The position numbers were made by a program, and so were the translations under genes. From positions 1,614,001 to 1,678,000 of the forward strand of contig NZ_JBBOUU010000001.1 of NCBI RefSeq assembly GCF_038006205.1: DNA of 64,000 bases, written 5' to 3'. This DNA is from Solibacillus sp. FSL R7-0668 (GTDB lineage: Bacteria > Bacillota > Bacilli > Bacillales_A > Planococcaceae). This document shows positions 37,272 to 46,551 of this stretch, piece after piece. Every line of letters begins with the position of its first letter. Position 1 is the stretch's first letter. Below the pieces are notes generated by a model that saw only the letters and a list, made by a program, of their open reading frames with translations, searched no databases and was not told where the DNA came from.

Positions 37272-38385
37272 TTTAGTAGAGGGACAAATTCCAGAAATCC
37301 ATGTCTCAAAGCCGTATGCGCTCGTTGCGATTACAAAGCACGGCGTCAAGCATGCACGTGCCTATGCGGAAAAGTTTCCATATGTAGATGTTTATTATAT
37401 GAAGAAATTTGAACAGGGTGATGAAGCACAAAGGAATATTCAATTGTTTGATGGCACAGTGCGCTTATTATTGCCAGCATTGTTCAAGCAGTATAAAGCG
37501 ATGATATTAATTATTTCACTCGGTGCAGTGGTTCGAATGATTGCCCCGATTTTAGAGGACAAAAAAACAGATCCCGGCGTTCTCGTTGTTGATGACAAAG
37601 GACAATATGTCATAAGCGTTTTGTCAGGGCATATTGGTGGTGCTAACGCATTAACCAATGAATTTGCCGAAGCCATTCATGCAACGCCAATTGTAACAAC
37701 GGCATCAGATGTGCAAAAAACCATTCCCGTTGATTTATTCGGGGCACGCTTTGGCTGGATTTGGGATAGCGATGAAAAGCTAACACCTGTAAGTGCCTCG
37801 GTTGTCAATGAAGAGCAGGTAGCCATCGTGCAGGAAACCGGTGAAAAAGATTGGTGGATGCATGATACACCTATGCCACCAACGCTAAAAATTTATTCGA
37901 ATACGGCCGAAGCGATTGCTGCCAAGCCACATGCAACCTTGTTAATTACAGACCGCATAATTGAAAAACATGAACAGGTGCTGTTAGAAAACGGTGTCAT
38001 TTACCGCCCTAAATCACTCGTACTTGGCATGGGATGTAATCGGGGAACATCAGCAGAGGAAATCGAGGCATGTATTGACGAAACGTTAGCGGAACTGAAG
38101 CTTAGTAAAAAAAGCGTCAAAGCGATTGCGACAATTGATTTAAAAAAGGATGAGCACGGCTTATTACAAGTAACGGCAAACAATCAGTGGCAATTTGTTA
38201 CCTATAGCCCAAATGAATTAAATGAAATGCCTATTTCAAATCCATCTGAAACCGTTTATAAATTCACGGGAGCTTATGGCGTCAGTGAACCGGCTGCATT
38301 GCGTTATGCCAATGCAACTTCATGGATTTTGGAAAAAAAGAAAAGTGGCAATGTGACGATTTCAGTAGCGCGAATGGCGTTTTAA
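37264..38385 (+). CDS. cbiG: Cobalt-precorrin-5A hydrolase
   Basis: CbiG opens the delta-lactone of cobalt-precorrin-5A and releases acetaldehyde. The 373-residue protein has the middle motif SLGAVVRMIAPILEDKKTDPGV followed by LSGHIGGANALTNEFA, and the C-terminal GMGCNRGTSAEEIE and GVSEPAALRYA, all family marks. It overlaps cbiF by 8 bp. Confidence 0.94.
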   Translation: MINLVEGQIPEIHVSKPYALVAITKHGVKHARAYAEKFPYVDVYYMKKFEQGDEAQRNIQLFDGTVRLLLPALFKQYKAMILIISLGAVVRMIAPILEDKKTDPGVLVVDDKGQYVISVLSGHIGGANALTNEFAEAIHATPIVTTASDVQKTIPVDLFGARFGWIWDSDEKLTPVSASVVNEEQVAIVQETGEKDWWMHDTPMPPTLKIYSNTAEAIAAKPHATLLITDRIIEKHEQVLLENGVIYRPKSLVLGMGCNRGTSAEEIEACIDETLAELKLSKKSVKAIATIDLKKDEHGLLQVTANNQWQFVTYSPNELNEMPISNPSETVYKFTGAYGVSEPAALRYANATSWILEKKKSGNVTISVARMAF

Positions 38386-38397
38386 GGAGGAGCTAGG

Positions 38398-39756
38398 ATG
38401 AATCGATTCGTACTTGCTGGAACAGGCAGTGGTGTTGGAAAAACGACCTTTACCATTGGCATTATGCGCGCATTGATGAAGCGAGGACTTCGCGTGCAGG
38501 GCTTTAAATGTGGCCCGGATTATATCGATCCAACCTATCACACAGCAGTAACCAAGCGAATTTCACGCAATATTGATAGCTTTATGATGACAGAGGATGT
38601 TGTGCGAACAATTGTTGCGAGAAATAGTGTGGATGCAGATGTGGCAATGATTGAAGGCGTCATGGGCTTATATGACGGAAAATCGCCATTATCAAATGAA
38701 GGCTCCGCTGCACATATTAGTGAAATTACAAATAGCCCCGTCATTTTAATCGTGAACGCTGCGAGTATGGCTAGGTCTGTGGCGGCGGTTGTGAAGGGCT
38801 TCCAGCTGCTTGATGAAAATACCCATATTGTAGGCGTTATCGCCAATCAATTAGGCAGTAAAAGCCACTATGAAATCGTGAAAACAGCTATTGAACAAGA
38901 ATGTAACGTACCGGTGCTCGGCTACTTACCAAAGGGTGCTGTGCCCGCAATACCAAGCCGTCATTTAGGGCTAGTGCCAGCGATAGAGCGCGGGGAGTTA
39001 GATCACTATTTTGATGAATTAGCAGAAGCAATTGAGGCGCATATCGATTTGGATGCATTGCTTCTAGCGACAAAAGCACAGCCATTACAGCAATGCAGCC
39101 CTATTTTTGATGCGGTGGAGTATACGGCACCTGTCCATCTTGCAGTGGCAAAGGATGCAGCCTTTAACTTTTATTACGAGGAAAACTTTGAGCTGCTGCA
39201 GGCGAATGGTACGGTGTTGCATTATTTTTCACCATTAGCAAATGAAGAAGTACCAAAACAGGCACAGGGCTTATACATAGGTGGCGGCTTCCCTGAAGAA
39301 TTTGCAGAACAATTAGCAAACAACACAGCAAGCATGCACTCGATTAAAGAGGCGATCGAACGCGGGCTTCCGACTTTGGCAGAATGTGGTGGCTATATGT
39401 ATTTAACAGAAAGCATTTCCAATCGCGCAGGTGAAAGCTTTCCAATGGTCGGCATCATTCCAGGTAGGGTGAAAATGCAATCCAAATTAGCAGCACTTGG
39501 CTATCGGGAAATTACAGGCATGCAGGACAACTTCCTCATTTCTGAACAAGAAGCAGCAAAGGGCCATGAATTCCATTATTCTGTTTATGAAGGGGAGCAC
39601 ACGACCCCGGCTTACTTGAGCAAAGGCCGATTTGGCGCGAAGCAAGAGGGCTATTTGCATCATAATTTAGTGGCCGGCTATACTCATTTCCATTTTGCTT
39701 CAAATCCACAGCTTGTGAAAAATTGGTTAGCTGCTTGTGAAAAACTTGAGAAATAA
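38398..39756 (+). CDS. cbiA: Cobyrinate a,c-diamide synthase
   Basis: CbiA amidates the a and c side chains of cobyrinate using ATP and glutamine. The 452-residue chain has an N-terminal dethiobiotin-synthetase-like P-loop domain (GTGSGVGKTTFTIGIM, FKCGPDYIDPTYH) and a C-terminal glutaminase domain with the nucleophile Cys in LAECGGYMYLTE. AAGGAGG precedes the ATG, 12 bp after cbiG. Confidence 0.95.
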   Translation: MNRFVLAGTGSGVGKTTFTIGIMRALMKRGLRVQGFKCGPDYIDPTYHTAVTKRISRNIDSFMMTEDVVRTIVARNSVDADVAMIEGVMGLYDGKSPLSNEGSAAHISEITNSPVILIVNAASMARSVAAVVKGFQLLDENTHIVGVIANQLGSKSHYEIVKTAIEQECNVPVLGYLPKGAVPAIPSRHLGLVPAIERGELDHYFDELAEAIEAHIDLDALLLATKAQPLQQCSPIFDAVEYTAPVHLAVAKDAAFNFYYEENFELLQANGTVLHYFSPLANEEVPKQAQGLYIGGGFPEEFAEQLANNTASMHSIKEAIERGLPTLAECGGYMYLTESISNRAGESFPMVGIIPGRVKMQSKLAALGYREITGMQDNFLISEQEAAKGHEFHYSVYEGEHTTPAYLSKGRFGAKQEGYLHHNLVAGYTHFHFASNPQLVKNWLAACEKLEK

Positions 39757-39774
39757 AGAAAAGGGATGAAGAAA

Positions 39775-40329
39775 ATGTTAGAAGAATTAAAGAAACGACG
39801 TGCCATTCGTAACTTTTTACCCCAACCGGTAGGACGTAAAAAAATTGAGGCATTATTAGAGGCAGCTACATACGCACCGAATGACCGTATGCGCGAGCCG
39901 TGGCATTTTTATGTACTCCAGCAAGAAAGCTTAAAGCAATTTGAACAAGTGGCTTTCAATTATTTACAGCAGCGTTTTCCTACAAAACCTCATTTAGTGG
40001 AAAGCTCCATGAAGGCTGTTACAAATACACCGCTTATTATTGTCGTCACTTCTGCAATTGTAGCAGATGATGAGGGAGCCACTATTGACAATACATTTGC
40101 TGTTAGTAGTGCGATTATGTCGATGTGGTTAATGGCAGAAAGCTTAGATTTAGGGATGGTATGGCGTACGCGCGGTGTTGGATTAGTGCATGAGACCGCA
40201 CTTCATGAATTTATAGGCGCAACGGAAAATGAGCGTTTAGTTGGTACGCTGTGCATCGGTTATCCAGAAGAAAAAATAACGACTGAAAAAAAGCGCACGC
40301 CATTTGCAGAAAAAACGACGTGGCTTTAG
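39775..40329 (+). CDS. Nitroreductase-family flavoprotein in the cobalamin operon
   Basis: A 184-residue nitroreductase-fold protein (RRAIRNFLPQPV, YAPNDRMREPWHFYVL, a GMVWRTRGVG segment). It is inserted between cbiA, which makes cob(II)yrinate a,c-diamide, and btuR, which needs Co(I), so a role as flavin-dependent cobalt reductase is the best guess. A BluB-type dimethylbenzimidazole synthase is an alternative but the chain is short for that. The ATG at 39775 is preferred since AAAGGG would touch the ATG at 39766. Spacing to btuR is 12 bp. Confidence 0.75.
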   Translation: MLEELKKRRAIRNFLPQPVGRKKIEALLEAATYAPNDRMREPWHFYVLQQESLKQFEQVAFNYLQQRFPTKPHLVESSMKAVTNTPLIIVVTSAIVADDEGATIDNTFAVSSAIMSMWLMAESLDLGMVWRTRGVGLVHETALHEFIGATENERLVGTLCIGYPEEKITTEKKRTPFAEKTTWL

Positions 40330-40341
40330 GAGGAATGACAA

Positions 40342-40881
40342 ATGGCACGAAAAGGTATGTTACTTGTTTATACAGGGGATGGAAAAGGGAAAACAACCGC
40401 TTCATTAGGTGTGACATTACGCGCAATCGGACGCGGTATGTCGGTTAAATATTTTCAATTTATTAAGTCACCGGAGCGTACATATGGTGAACAAATTGCA
40501 CTAAGAAAATTAGGTGTGGAAACCGTGCAACTCGGCATTGGCTTTACATGGACAAAAACACCAGAAGAACACCGAGAAGCATTAAAAAACGCTTGGTCCA
40601 TTGTGAAAAAAGAGCTACAAGATGAAACAACGGATCTACTTGTATTAGATGAATTAAACAATGCACTTGCGATTTCAAAATTTCCGATTGAAGATGTACT
40701 CCCATTGCAAGAGGTGCTGGAGGTCATTCAAAATCGACCAGCTAAAATGCATCTTGTTGTTACAGGGCGTTCGGCACATCCAGCATTATTAGAGATGGCT
40801 GATTTAGTATCTACAATTGACGCAACAAAGCATTATTATGAGGACCAGGATGTTATGGCGATGAAGGGACTTGAGTTTTAG
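40342..40881 (+). CDS. btuR: Corrinoid adenosyltransferase, BtuR/CobO type
   Basis: This enzyme transfers the adenosyl group of ATP to Co(I) corrinoid. The 179-residue protein has the P-loop YTGDGKGKTTASLG at the N-terminus, VKYFQFIKSPERTYGE, and DLLVLDELNNAL, as in CobA/BtuR. GGAGGA is before the ATG. Its stop TAG shares its last base with the GTG of cbiP. Confidence 0.95.
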   Translation: MARKGMLLVYTGDGKGKTTASLGVTLRAIGRGMSVKYFQFIKSPERTYGEQIALRKLGVETVQLGIGFTWTKTPEEHREALKNAWSIVKKELQDETTDLLVLDELNNALAISKFPIEDVLPLQEVLEVIQNRPAKMHLVVTGRSAHPALLEMADLVSTIDATKHYYEDQDVMAMKGLEF

Positions 40882-42368
40882 TGCGCGCCATTATGATTCA
40901 AGGAACGGCGTCGGATGTAGGGAAAAGTGTGCTCTGTACGGCACTTTGTCGCATATTTGCCAATGATGGCTATCAGGTTGCCCCGTTTAAATCACAAAAT
41001 ATGGCGTTGAATTCGTACATTACCCAAGATGGTGGTGAAATCGGACGAGCGCAGGGAGTGCAAGCAGAGGCTGCCAAAATTGAGGCAACGACAGATATGA
41101 ATCCGATATTATTGAAGCCAAAAGGGGAAATGGTGTCAGAGGTCATTTTACATGGGAAGCATTATGCAAATATGGATGCCATGAGCTACCGAGAAAATTT
41201 TGTGGAAACGGTCATGCCTGAAGTGCGCGCCTCTCTAAAAAGATTGGCACAACAATATGATGTGCTTGTCCTTGAAGGTGCAGGAAGTCCCGCTGAAATT
41301 AACTTGAAAAATCGTGATATTGCCAATATGCGTATGGCTCATGAAACAGATGCGGCGGTCATTTTAGTAGCTGATATTGAGCGTGGTGGTGTGTTTGCCT
41401 CGCTCATTGGCACATTAATGCTATTAGATGATGCAGAGCGTGCCCGCGTCAAAGGCATCATTATCAATAAATTCCGTGGGATGAAGGAATTACTCGACAG
41501 CGGTATTGAGTGGCTTGAAAATTATACAAATATCCCGGTGCTCGGTGTTATTCCATATATCGATGTGCAAATTGAAGCCGAGGATTCAATGGCCTTATCT
41601 AGCTTGCGTTTAAAAAAACCACTTGCGAGTGAGTTTGATATTGATGTGGCAGTTATTCGGCTACCACATATTTCAAACTTTACTGACTTAGATCCACTAT
41701 TTGAGGAACCGGGTGTGGGTGTCCGTTTTGTCTCATCCATTCGAGAATTAAAAAAGCCGGACGTCATCATCATTCCAGGTACCAAAAATACGGTAGAGGA
41801 TTTTTTATGGTTACAGGAAACGGGCATTATGCAAGGGATTTTACAATTGCAGCATACAGAAGTCCAAATTGTAGGAATTTGTGGTGGCTATCAAATGCTT
41901 GGTGAAACATTAAGAGATGAACAGGCCATTGAAGGCAAGGGTGGCACGTATTTGGCACTCGGCTTACTTCCAATTGAAACGACATTTATTCAAGAAAAGC
42001 AAACGGTTCAAGTGACGGGGATTAGCTGTACAGGTCATGAAATCAGTGGCTATGAAATCCATCTTGGGCGGAGTGAAGCCCGTGTGCCGGTTCAACCCTT
42101 TATTGAATTTGCGGATGGTCGTACAGATGGTGTTTATACTGAGAAAATCATTGGCACTTATGTTCATGGTATTTTCCAAAATCGGGCGTTCACACGTCAT
42201 TATTTCAATAAAATTCGTGATAACAAAGGCTTGCCGATTGTTTCAACGGAAATTTTATCGGATTTTGAACGCCGAGAGCAGGCTTATGAAATGTTAGATC
42301 AACATGTGCGCACCCATTTAAATATGACGAAAATTTATGAACTGCTTGCATTAGAGCGCACGTCATAA
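40881..42368 (+). CDS. cbiP: Adenosylcobyric acid synthase
   Basis: CbiP amidates the b, d, e and g side chains of adenosylcobyrinate a,c-diamide. The 495-residue protein has the N-terminal IQGTASDVGKSVLCTALCR and FKSQNMALNSYIT with GGEIGRAQ, and the glutaminase Cys in IVGICGGYQMLGE, plus YEIHLGRS. The GTG at 40881 overlaps the btuR stop by one base; an ATG four codons later is possible. Confidence 0.95.
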   Translation: MRAIMIQGTASDVGKSVLCTALCRIFANDGYQVAPFKSQNMALNSYITQDGGEIGRAQGVQAEAAKIEATTDMNPILLKPKGEMVSEVILHGKHYANMDAMSYRENFVETVMPEVRASLKRLAQQYDVLVLEGAGSPAEINLKNRDIANMRMAHETDAAVILVADIERGGVFASLIGTLMLLDDAERARVKGIIINKFRGMKELLDSGIEWLENYTNIPVLGVIPYIDVQIEAEDSMALSSLRLKKPLASEFDIDVAVIRLPHISNFTDLDPLFEEPGVGVRFVSSIRELKKPDVIIIPGTKNTVEDFLWLQETGIMQGILQLQHTEVQIVGICGGYQMLGETLRDEQAIEGKGGTYLALGLLPIETTFIQEKQTVQVTGISCTGHEISGYEIHLGRSEARVPVQPFIEFADGRTDGVYTEKIIGTYVHGIFQNRAFTRHYFNKIRDNKGLPIVSTEILSDFERREQAYEMLDQHVRTHLNMTKIYELLALERTS

Positions 42369-42393
42369 TCTTTTTCGGGATTCTGTTTATTAC

Positions 42394-42427
42394 AGCCGAT
42401 GTACAATTTTGTGCATCGGTATTTGCT
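42394..42427 (+). other. Intercistronic hairpin between cbiP and cbiB
   Basis: Arms CCGATGTACAA and TTGTGCATCGG form a stem with one mismatch, followed by TATTTGCTATTTT. With a weak U-tract it may lower, rather than stop, transcription into cbiB. Confidence 0.5.
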
Positions 42428-42450
42428 ATTTTCAAGGAGGGAGTAATCGT

Positions 42451-43422
42451 ATGCTATACTTTTGGATAGGCTTAGTAGCTGCTGTGCTGGATGCTGTATT
42501 CGGGGATCCGAAAAAATGGAAGCATCCTGTCATTTATATTGGAAATTTTATCTCGCTCGTGGAACGGAAGCTTAATCGAGGGACTCGCCGTAAAGTAAAG
42601 GGCTTTATTGCGATGCTGCTAACGGTTACGCTATCGACTGGCTTTGTTTTGGCTATCGTTTTGCTGGCATTTCAAGTACATATATGGCTATGGCTTGCTG
42701 TTGAGGTACTGCTTATTAGCTTAGCTTTGGCTCAAAAGTCGTTAAAGGAGGCAGCACTGCTTGTCTATGATGCGTTAGAAAAAGAGGATTTACCAGAGGC
42801 GCGCCGTTATTTAAGCTGGGTCGTCGGGCGAGATACGGCGCATTTAGATGAACCGGAAATTGTCCGCGGGGTAATTGAAACGGTGTCGGAAAACACAAGC
42901 GATGGTGTGACTGCCCCGCTCTTTTATGCGCTGCTATTTGGCGCAACAGGTGCTTGGGGCTATAAAGCAATCAATACGCTGGATTCGATGATTGGCTACA
43001 ACAATGAACGCTACGCTGATTTTGGCTATTATTCAGCAAAGCTAGATGATATCGCCAATTTTATACCAAGTCGTATTTCGGGCTTTATCATTGTGCTCGT
43101 TAGTAAAAATTATTCGAAAAAACCTTTTATGGAGCGCCTAAAGCACTGGCTATGTGATGCCAAAAAGCACCCCAGCCCAAATAGTGGGTATTTAGAAGCC
43201 GCAACAGCCTACCAATTAGGGATTCGCTTAGGCGGCTTTAATCGCTACGGTCAAAAGGAATCGTTTCGTGCCTATATGGGGGAGCCGCTCCAGGAAATGG
43301 GTAAGCAGCACATTTTACAAGCAATTCAGCAAATGCAGCGCTGTACATATGTATTTTTAGGATTAGGAGGAATCATCTATGCTATTACCTGCACATGGGG
43401 CAAATGCGCGGGCTTTATATGA
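42451..43422 (+). CDS. cbiB: Adenosylcobinamide-phosphate synthase
   Basis: CbiB is the membrane enzyme that attaches aminopropanol phosphate to adenosylcobyric acid. The 323-residue protein has FGDPKKWKHPVIYIGNFI at its N-terminus, VIETVSENTSDGVTAPLFYALLFG, and DSMIGYNNERYADFG, all family motifs, with several membrane helices. The ATG at 42451 has AAGGAGGG upstream. It overlaps cobD by 44 bp. Confidence 0.94.
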   Translation: MLYFWIGLVAAVLDAVFGDPKKWKHPVIYIGNFISLVERKLNRGTRRKVKGFIAMLLTVTLSTGFVLAIVLLAFQVHIWLWLAVEVLLISLALAQKSLKEAALLVYDALEKEDLPEARRYLSWVVGRDTAHLDEPEIVRGVIETVSENTSDGVTAPLFYALLFGATGAWGYKAINTLDSMIGYNNERYADFGYYSAKLDDIANFIPSRISGFIIVLVSKNYSKKPFMERLKHWLCDAKKHPSPNSGYLEAATAYQLGIRLGGFNRYGQKESFRAYMGEPLQEMGKQHILQAIQQMQRCTYVFLGLGGIIYAITCTWGKCAGFI

Positions 43423-44479
43423 AGCAATGCAAATCGACATGCCAAACGACGTGATCGATGTTAGTGAAAATGTCAACGCAATGGGGATACCAAAAGCGAT
43501 TCAAGCAATTTGGCCAAACTTACTTAATCAATTAGCAAGCTATCCAAATGAATTGGCAGAGCCCCTCCGCTCGCAGCTTGCACAGCACCATCAATTACAG
43601 TGTGAGCAAGTGTTAGTAACAAATGGTGCTGCGGAAGGGTTGATGGTGCTAGCGCAGCATTTTCAGGGACAGGATATATTGGTGCTTGAGCCGTCCTTTT
43701 CTGAGTATAAACGCACGCTATCCCAACAAAATTGCACAGTATATACCCTTATTGCAGAGGATATAATCTATTATAAATTTGATATGGATAAATTAAACAG
43801 TCAATTGGAAAAGGTCACAGCCTGCTATATTTGTAATCCAAATAATCCAACGGGTGTTGTGCTAGAAAAACAGTGGATTCATCATTTAGTAGCTGCCCAT
43901 CCACAATGTCTCTTTGTCATTGATGAGGCGTTTATGGATTGGACCGATGAAGCGGAGTCTGTCATTCCATTACTTACAAGCTATTCGAATTTACTTGTCG
44001 TCCGTTCGCTGACGAAAATGTATGCACTTGCTGGTGTGCGAATTGGCTATGTGCTCGGTCAGCAAGTTGAAAAATTACGCCCCTATTTACCACATTGGAA
44101 TGTTAGCTCCATTGCCTTGGCTCTCGGAAGTGAATGCATCAAGCAACAGGAATTTGTTAAAGAATCGGTTGATTATAGTTCTGAATTACTAGCTAAAATG
44201 AAGCGCTATTTTCGTTCAATTCAATGTCCATACAGTAATAGTGCCGCGAATTTCTTATTGTTTAAACTTCCCGAGCAATATGATGCCGACCATTTTTTCA
44301 TATACTTATTAAAGCGGGGAATTGTGCTTCGGCATACGAAAAATTATGCGGGCTTGAATGGACAATGGTTTCGAATTGCAGTAAAAACAGAGGAAATTTG
44401 GGCGCGTTGTCAGAAAGAGATGGATCATTATGTCAAAAATTATTCGCTATTATCGCCATTGTCAAACGAGCTGGAATGA
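43379..44479 (+). CDS. cobD: L-threonine-O-3-phosphate decarboxylase (CobD)
   Basis: CobD makes (R)-1-amino-2-propanol O-2-phosphate for CbiB with PLP. The 366-residue class II aminotransferase-like protein starts PAHGANARALYEAM and has CYICNPNNPTGV, FVIDEAFMDWTDE and the PLP Lys in VRSLTKMYALAGVRIGY. AGGAGG inside the end of cbiB precedes its ATG. It overlaps cobC by 50 bp. Confidence 0.92.
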   Translation: MLLPAHGANARALYEAMQIDMPNDVIDVSENVNAMGIPKAIQAIWPNLLNQLASYPNELAEPLRSQLAQHHQLQCEQVLVTNGAAEGLMVLAQHFQGQDILVLEPSFSEYKRTLSQQNCTVYTLIAEDIIYYKFDMDKLNSQLEKVTACYICNPNNPTGVVLEKQWIHHLVAAHPQCLFVIDEAFMDWTDEAESVIPLLTSYSNLLVVRSLTKMYALAGVRIGYVLGQQVEKLRPYLPHWNVSSIALALGSECIKQQEFVKESVDYSSELLAKMKRYFRSIQCPYSNSAANFLLFKLPEQYDADHFFIYLLKRGIVLRHTKNYAGLNGQWFRIAVKTEEIWARCQKEMDHYVKNYSLLSPLSNELE

Positions 44480-44960
44480 ACATCAAAAATTGCAGGGCTG
44501 GCTGGATTCGCCATTAACGAACCGGGGAATAGCGCAGGCAAAGGCCGTCGAATGGCAGCCGGACATTGTTTTTAGTAGTGATTTGCGGCGGGCGATTACA
44601 TCTGCTGAATGGATGTTTCCATCAAAAGAAATTCAGCAATGTCGTGCGATTCGGGAAATCTATTTAGCGGATTGGCAAGGGCGGTACATTGTACAATTAC
44701 AGGAGGATAAAAACTATCAGGCATACAGTCAACATCCGGCATCCTTTATTGCACAAGAACAGGAATCTTTTGAAGCGGTAACGGCGAGAATGCTTCATTT
44801 TCATCAACAAGTATCCGCATTGCCGTACGAAAAAATTGCGGTCGTAACACATGGCATGGCCTTAGCCTGCTTGTTGACGGCATTACATGGCGATGAAATT
44901 GAAAATGTTTGGGGGTATATGCTGGGAAGTGCCCAGTATGAGGAAATTTCTTTGTTTTGA
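44430..44960 (+). CDS. cobC: Histidine phosphatase, probable alpha-ribazole phosphatase
   Basis: This is probably the phosphatase that removes phosphate from alpha-ribazole phosphate or adenosylcobalamin phosphate. The 176-residue protein is of the histidine phosphatase superfamily: RHCQTSWN (catalytic His with the usual Gly of RHG replaced by Cys), SSDLRRAITSA, and the second His in VVTHGMAL. The gene begins 50 bp inside cobD and ends the operon. The choice of cobC is from context. Confidence 0.8.
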   Translation: MSKIIRYYRHCQTSWNEHQKLQGWLDSPLTNRGIAQAKAVEWQPDIVFSSDLRRAITSAEWMFPSKEIQQCRAIREIYLADWQGRYIVQLQEDKNYQAYSQHPASFIAQEQESFEAVTARMLHFHQQVSALPYEKIAVVTHGMALACLLTALHGDEIENVWGYMLGSAQYEEISLF

Positions 44961-45144
44961 TGCCGATAGAAAATTTATTACCTTATACAGAATAAAATAT
45001 TTAAGTAAGCGAATTTTTAGTTTTCTTAACTTATACTTCTATTTTGTGAAAATTCCGATATGTTATTTTTGGTTTTTTTTATGGTATGGTATTGTTCGTA
45101 CAAAATATTACATAGTTGTGTAATGTACAAATTGAATAATTAAC

Positions 45145-45340
45145 ATTAGGTTCTTTTTTACAAAGATTAATAGGGAAATTGGTGAAAAGCCAATACAGCC
45201 CCCGCTACTGTAATCGCCGATGAAATCAGATAAAATGCCACTGGAAAAATTTCTGGGAAGGTTTCTGAGAGTAAAGTGACGCGAGAAGTCAGGAAACCTG
45301 CCTAACTGTTATAGCAATGGACCTTCGGAGGGAAGGGGAC
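45145..45340 (+). promoter_or_regulatory. Adenosylcobalamin riboswitch 2
   Basis: The core blocks are AGGGAAATTGGTGAAAAGCC, ACAGCCCCCGCTACTGTAA, the B12 box AGTCAGGAAACCTGCC (45286-45302) and a closing hairpin around CCTTCGGAGGGAAGG. It differs more from riboswitches 1 and 4 than they do from each other. It controls a btuFCD-type importer and the second cbiH60. Confidence 0.95.
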
Positions 45341-45445
45341 GACTAGTTGAAACGATTATTTTTGCTAATGGAGGAATTTTATATTTCAGCCATTATTTTT
45401 GCGGAAGTGAATCAAGCATTGGAGAAAATATTCCAAATGTTTACT

Positions 45446-45483
45446 AAGTATCCCAGCTACGATTGGTCGGGGTACTTTTTTTG
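45446..45483 (+). terminator. Riboswitch-controlled terminator before btuF
   Basis: AAGTATCCC (45446-45454) pairs with GGGGTACTT (45469-45477) with one G-U pair and is followed by TTTTT. It lies 34 bp before the btuF start. Confidence 0.85.
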
Positions 45484-45516
45484 TGCCCAAAAATCGACAA
45501 ATTGGAGGAAAAGAAC

Positions 45517-46530
45517 ATGAAAAAAGGAAAATGGGCATCATTATTGACAGTGTTGATGCTATCACTTGGGCTCGCTGCATGCTCAGGAGAAAGTGAAGAT
45601 GTGAAGGAAACAAAGGCATCTGAACAAACGAATCAGCAAGATGAAAGCGTTGTTAAGGAAGCGCATGGCGTAACAATTACCGACAAGGATGTAACATTCA
45701 CAGACTCTCGTGGACAAGAAATTACGATTGAAAAAAATCCGCAACGTGTTGTTTCGGTTTTTAACTCATACTTAGATATTTGGATGGCGAGTGGTGGTGA
45801 AGTTGTGGGGACTATCGAGCCCTCAGGTGACAAGCCAGTACCAGGAACTGAAAATGCTGAAATCGTTGGAACACTTGGTGCAGTAAGCTTAGAAAAAGTT
45901 TTATCTTTAGAGCCTGATGTTGTAATTGTTAACGGGAACTCTGCACACCATATGGAATTAGTACCAAGCTTTGAGCAAAATGGTATTAAAGTGATTGCGT
46001 TAGACTTTGTTTTTAAAGCAGATTACTATAAATTAGCGCGTGTCTTTACGGCACTGACAGAGCGTGAGGATTTATACGAAGCAAATGTAGCACAGGTGAA
46101 TGAAGCCATTGAAAAAATCATTGCGGAGTCACCAACGGATAAAAATTATAAAGTGCTATTAATGATGGCAAGTGGTAAATCAATTACAGCACGTGGGACA
46201 GATTCCTATGTAGGAGAAATGTTAAAGGATTTACATACGACGAATATTGCGGATGTATCGAACAATTTATTAAGCGAAACCTCATTTAGTATGGAAAAAA
46301 TTATTGAAGAGGATCCAGACTTCATTTTCGTTCAAACAACAGGAAGTGATATGGATGTTGTATACGATAAATTAAAGCAAGATGTAGAGTCAAATCCAGC
46401 TTGGGCATCTTTACAAGCAGTAAAGAATGATCGCTACATTTTCTTACCAAAAGATATTTATATGTATAAAGCAAACCAGCGCTACGCAGAGGCATATGAA
46501 GGTTTAGCACAGCACTTATACGGTGAATAA
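45517..46530 (+). CDS. Corrinoid/tetrapyrrole-binding lipoprotein (BtuF-like), system 1
   Basis: A 337-residue ABC importer lipoprotein. The signal peptide ends in LGLAACSG, a lipobox with Cys at about residue 24. Then follow an acidic linker and a TroA/Peripla_BP_2 domain (RVVSVFNSYLDIWMASGG, VSLEKVLSLEPDVVIV). The AdoCbl riboswitch upstream makes corrinoid the likely ligand, although the fold also covers haem and siderophores. The ATG at 45517 has GGAGGA upstream. Followed after 21 bp by its permease gene. Confidence 0.88.
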   Translation: MKKGKWASLLTVLMLSLGLAACSGESEDVKETKASEQTNQQDESVVKEAHGVTITDKDVTFTDSRGQEITIEKNPQRVVSVFNSYLDIWMASGGEVVGTIEPSGDKPVPGTENAEIVGTLGAVSLEKVLSLEPDVVIVNGNSAHHMELVPSFEQNGIKVIALDFVFKADYYKLARVFTALTEREDLYEANVAQVNEAIEKIIAESPTDKNYKVLLMMASGKSITARGTDSYVGEMLKDLHTTNIADVSNNLLSETSFSMEKIIEEDPDFIFVQTTGSDMDVVYDKLKQDVESNPAWASLQAVKNDRYIFLPKDIYMYKANQRYAEAYEGLAQHLYGE

Positions 46531-46551
46531 TCGAATTCGTAGGTGAATCGG

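Noticed and set aside
45463-45516. Longer N-terminus for the lipoprotein at 45517
   Set aside because: The extra 18 residues would be translated from the terminator region and would place the signal peptide internally.
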